Assembly (NCBI GenBank): GCA_964508915.1
Contig: CAZDVK010000001.1
Coordinates: forward strand, 1 to 64,000
DNA: 64,000 nucleotides
Origin: CAZDVK01 sp964508915
GTDB taxonomy: Bacteria; Pseudomonadota; Alphaproteobacteria; Paracaedibacterales; CAIULA01
Reading direction: 5' to 3'
Below are positions 63,018 to 64,000 of this stretch, in pieces. Below the pieces are notes generated by a model. That model made no database searches and was not told the origin of the DNA. It worked only from the letters and a program-made list of their open reading frames with translations. Both the position numbers and the translations under genes were made by a program. Position 1 is the stretch's first letter. Every line of letters starts with the position of its first letter.

Positions 63018-63992
63018 TTATTTGTAGCAAACCATTTTAGCAGCGCGCACAATTTTTTCAACGCTGGGCAATGCAAGTTTTTCTAGGTTAGCAGCATAAG
63101 GAAGTGGTACGTCTTCAGCTGCAACGCGTACGGGTTGGGCATCTAAGTAATCAAAGGCTTGTTCACATACAAGGGCAGCAATTTCAGACCCAATACCCGC
63201 AAAAGGCCAGCCTTCTTCTACGCTGACGATGCGGTTTGTTTTTTGAACAGATGATAAAATAGTTTCCGTATCTAAGGGGCGAATGGTACGCAAGTCAATA
63301 ACTTCGGCTTCAATTCCTTCTTTCGCAAGCTCCTCTGCTGCCTCTAGGGCAAAACCCACTGTTATGGAAAAAGCTGTTATCGTCACATGCTGACCTGGTC
63401 TCACAATGGCCGCTTGACCAATTGGTACAATATGATCTGGATCCGTTAGCGCTGGAAAACTTTTTCCGTACAAAAGCTCATTTTCAAGGAATATAACGGG
63501 GTTTGGGTCACGAATAGCAGACTTTAACAACCCTTTAGCATCCATGGCTGAATAGGGTGACACAACCTTAAGGCCCGGACAGTGGGCATACCAGCTGGCA
63601 AAACATTGGGAATGTTGGGCACCCACCCGAGAAGCCGCACCATTTGGGCCGCGAAATACAATAGGGCAACCCATTTGGCCGCCCGACATATACAAAGTTT
63701 TGGCGGCCGAGTTGATAATTTGGTCAATGGCCTGCATGGAAAAATTAAACGTCATAAATTCTACCACAGGTTTTAACCCTAAAAAGGCAGCACCCACGCC
63801 AAGGCCTGCAAAACCGTGTTCTGTAATAGGGGTGTCTACCACACGTTTAGCACCAAATTCTTGCAGTAACCCTTGGGTAACTTTGTAAGCGCCTTGGTAT
63901 TCAGCAACTTCTTCTCCCATGACGAACACATTTTCGTCACGGCGCATTTCTTCGGCCATGGCATCGCGCAAGGCTTCACGAACGGTAATCAT
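63018..63992 (-). CDS. pdhB: pyruvate dehydrogenase E1 beta subunit
   Basis: A 324-residue transketolase-like beta chain of E1, which with pdhA decarboxylates pyruvate using thiamine diphosphate. MITVREALRDAMAEEMRRDE, the MGEEVAEYQGAYKVT segment and VDTPITEHGFAGLGVGAA match the family, as do the C-terminal VSVEEGWPFAGIGSEIAA residues. It lacks the N-terminal lipoyl domain found on E1 beta in some alphaproteobacteria. pdhA is expected just outside the window; only 8 bases remain upstream. Confidence 0.96.
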   Translation of the reverse strand: MITVREALRDAMAEEMRRDENVFVMGEEVAEYQGAYKVTQGLLQEFGAKRVVDTPITEHGFAGLGVGAAFLGLKPVVEFMTFNFSMQAIDQIINSAAKTLYMSGGQMGCPIVFRGPNGAASRVGAQHSQCFASWYAHCPGLKVVSPYSAMDAKGLLKSAIRDPNPVIFLENELLYGKSFPALTDPDHIVPIGQAAIVRPGQHVTITAFSITVGFALEAAEELAKEGIEAEVIDLRTIRPLDTETILSSVQKTNRIVSVEEGWPFAGIGSEIAALVCEQAFDYLDAQPVRVAAEDVPLPYAANLEKLALPSVEKIVRAAKMVCYK

Positions 63993-64000
63993 TTCTGTCA

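Overview
This window comes from a low-GC alphaproteobacterial chromosome. The lineage is most likely an intracellular or protist-associated one of the Holosporales/Paracaedibacter kind; that is inference, not a database match. The pointers are an ntrY-ntrX-trkA cluster, an adrenodoxin-type ferredoxin, gatCAB, an E1-beta/E2 pyruvate dehydrogenase pair, a gene transfer agent (GTA)-like capsid block, a type VI secretion baseplate gene, and about fourteen Sec-exported proteins without recognisable families scattered among housekeeping genes.

Layout. 1-1.2 kb: a truncated tRNA-Glu, initiator tRNA-fMet, pgsA and cutA. 1.2-3.1 kb: two secreted orphans. 3.1-6.4 kb: gatCAB on the minus strand. 6.7-8.2 kb: a secreted HAD-like protein. 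8.4-11.5 kb: three small orphans and comEC. 11.6-17.4 kb: a minus-strand run (thrS, pgeF, a trypsin-like protease, yraN, a BON lipoprotein, rlmN). 17.5-18.9 kb: a DUF3501 gene and a repeat-rich secreted protein. 19.1-24.0 kb: portal, prohead protease, HK97-type capsid, three connector/adaptor genes and two small genes of a GTA-like or phage head module, with neither terminase nor tail genes. 24.0-28.0 kb: xthA, ddpX, fdx, rpoZ, acpP, fabF. 28.0-30.3 kb: a secreted-protein gene with a decayed 3' part and seven copies of an 8-bp repeat between an upstream ATG and its own start. 30.4-38.0 kb: ruvC, a Cys-rich secreted protein, yejF, two secreted orphans, hfq, dnaB. 38.2-45.6 kb: a Gly-rich secreted protein, ntrY-ntrX-trkA, a secreted acidic-tail protein. 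45.6-54.1 kb: hemH, lysR, an anchored orphan, miaA, maeB, yebC, nth, rsm22-like. 54.2-60.4 kb: tssE, an HtrA-like protein that has lost catalytic residues, and two tandemly duplicated secreted proteins. 60.6-64 kb: an MFS transporter, pdhC and pdhB.

The housekeeping genes cover translation fidelity (gatCAB, thrS, rlmN, miaA), fatty acid synthesis (acpP-fabF), DNA repair (xthA, nth, ruvC) and central carbon metabolism (maeB, pdh). The distinctive part is the secreted complement. Four of these proteins (6675-8249, 28632-30236, 56026-57420, 57678-60419) share an N-terminal region with a signal peptide, an H-[PI]-A-[YF] motif near residue 50 and G-x-G-F-G-G-[IV]-[SN] near residue 95, but have different C-terminal parts. 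One sits behind an octanucleotide repeat that would switch reading frame; another is an expanded tandem copy that carried a piece of the neighbouring MFS gene with it. This family is the best candidate in the window for an undescribed system, possibly host-directed and partly phase-variable.
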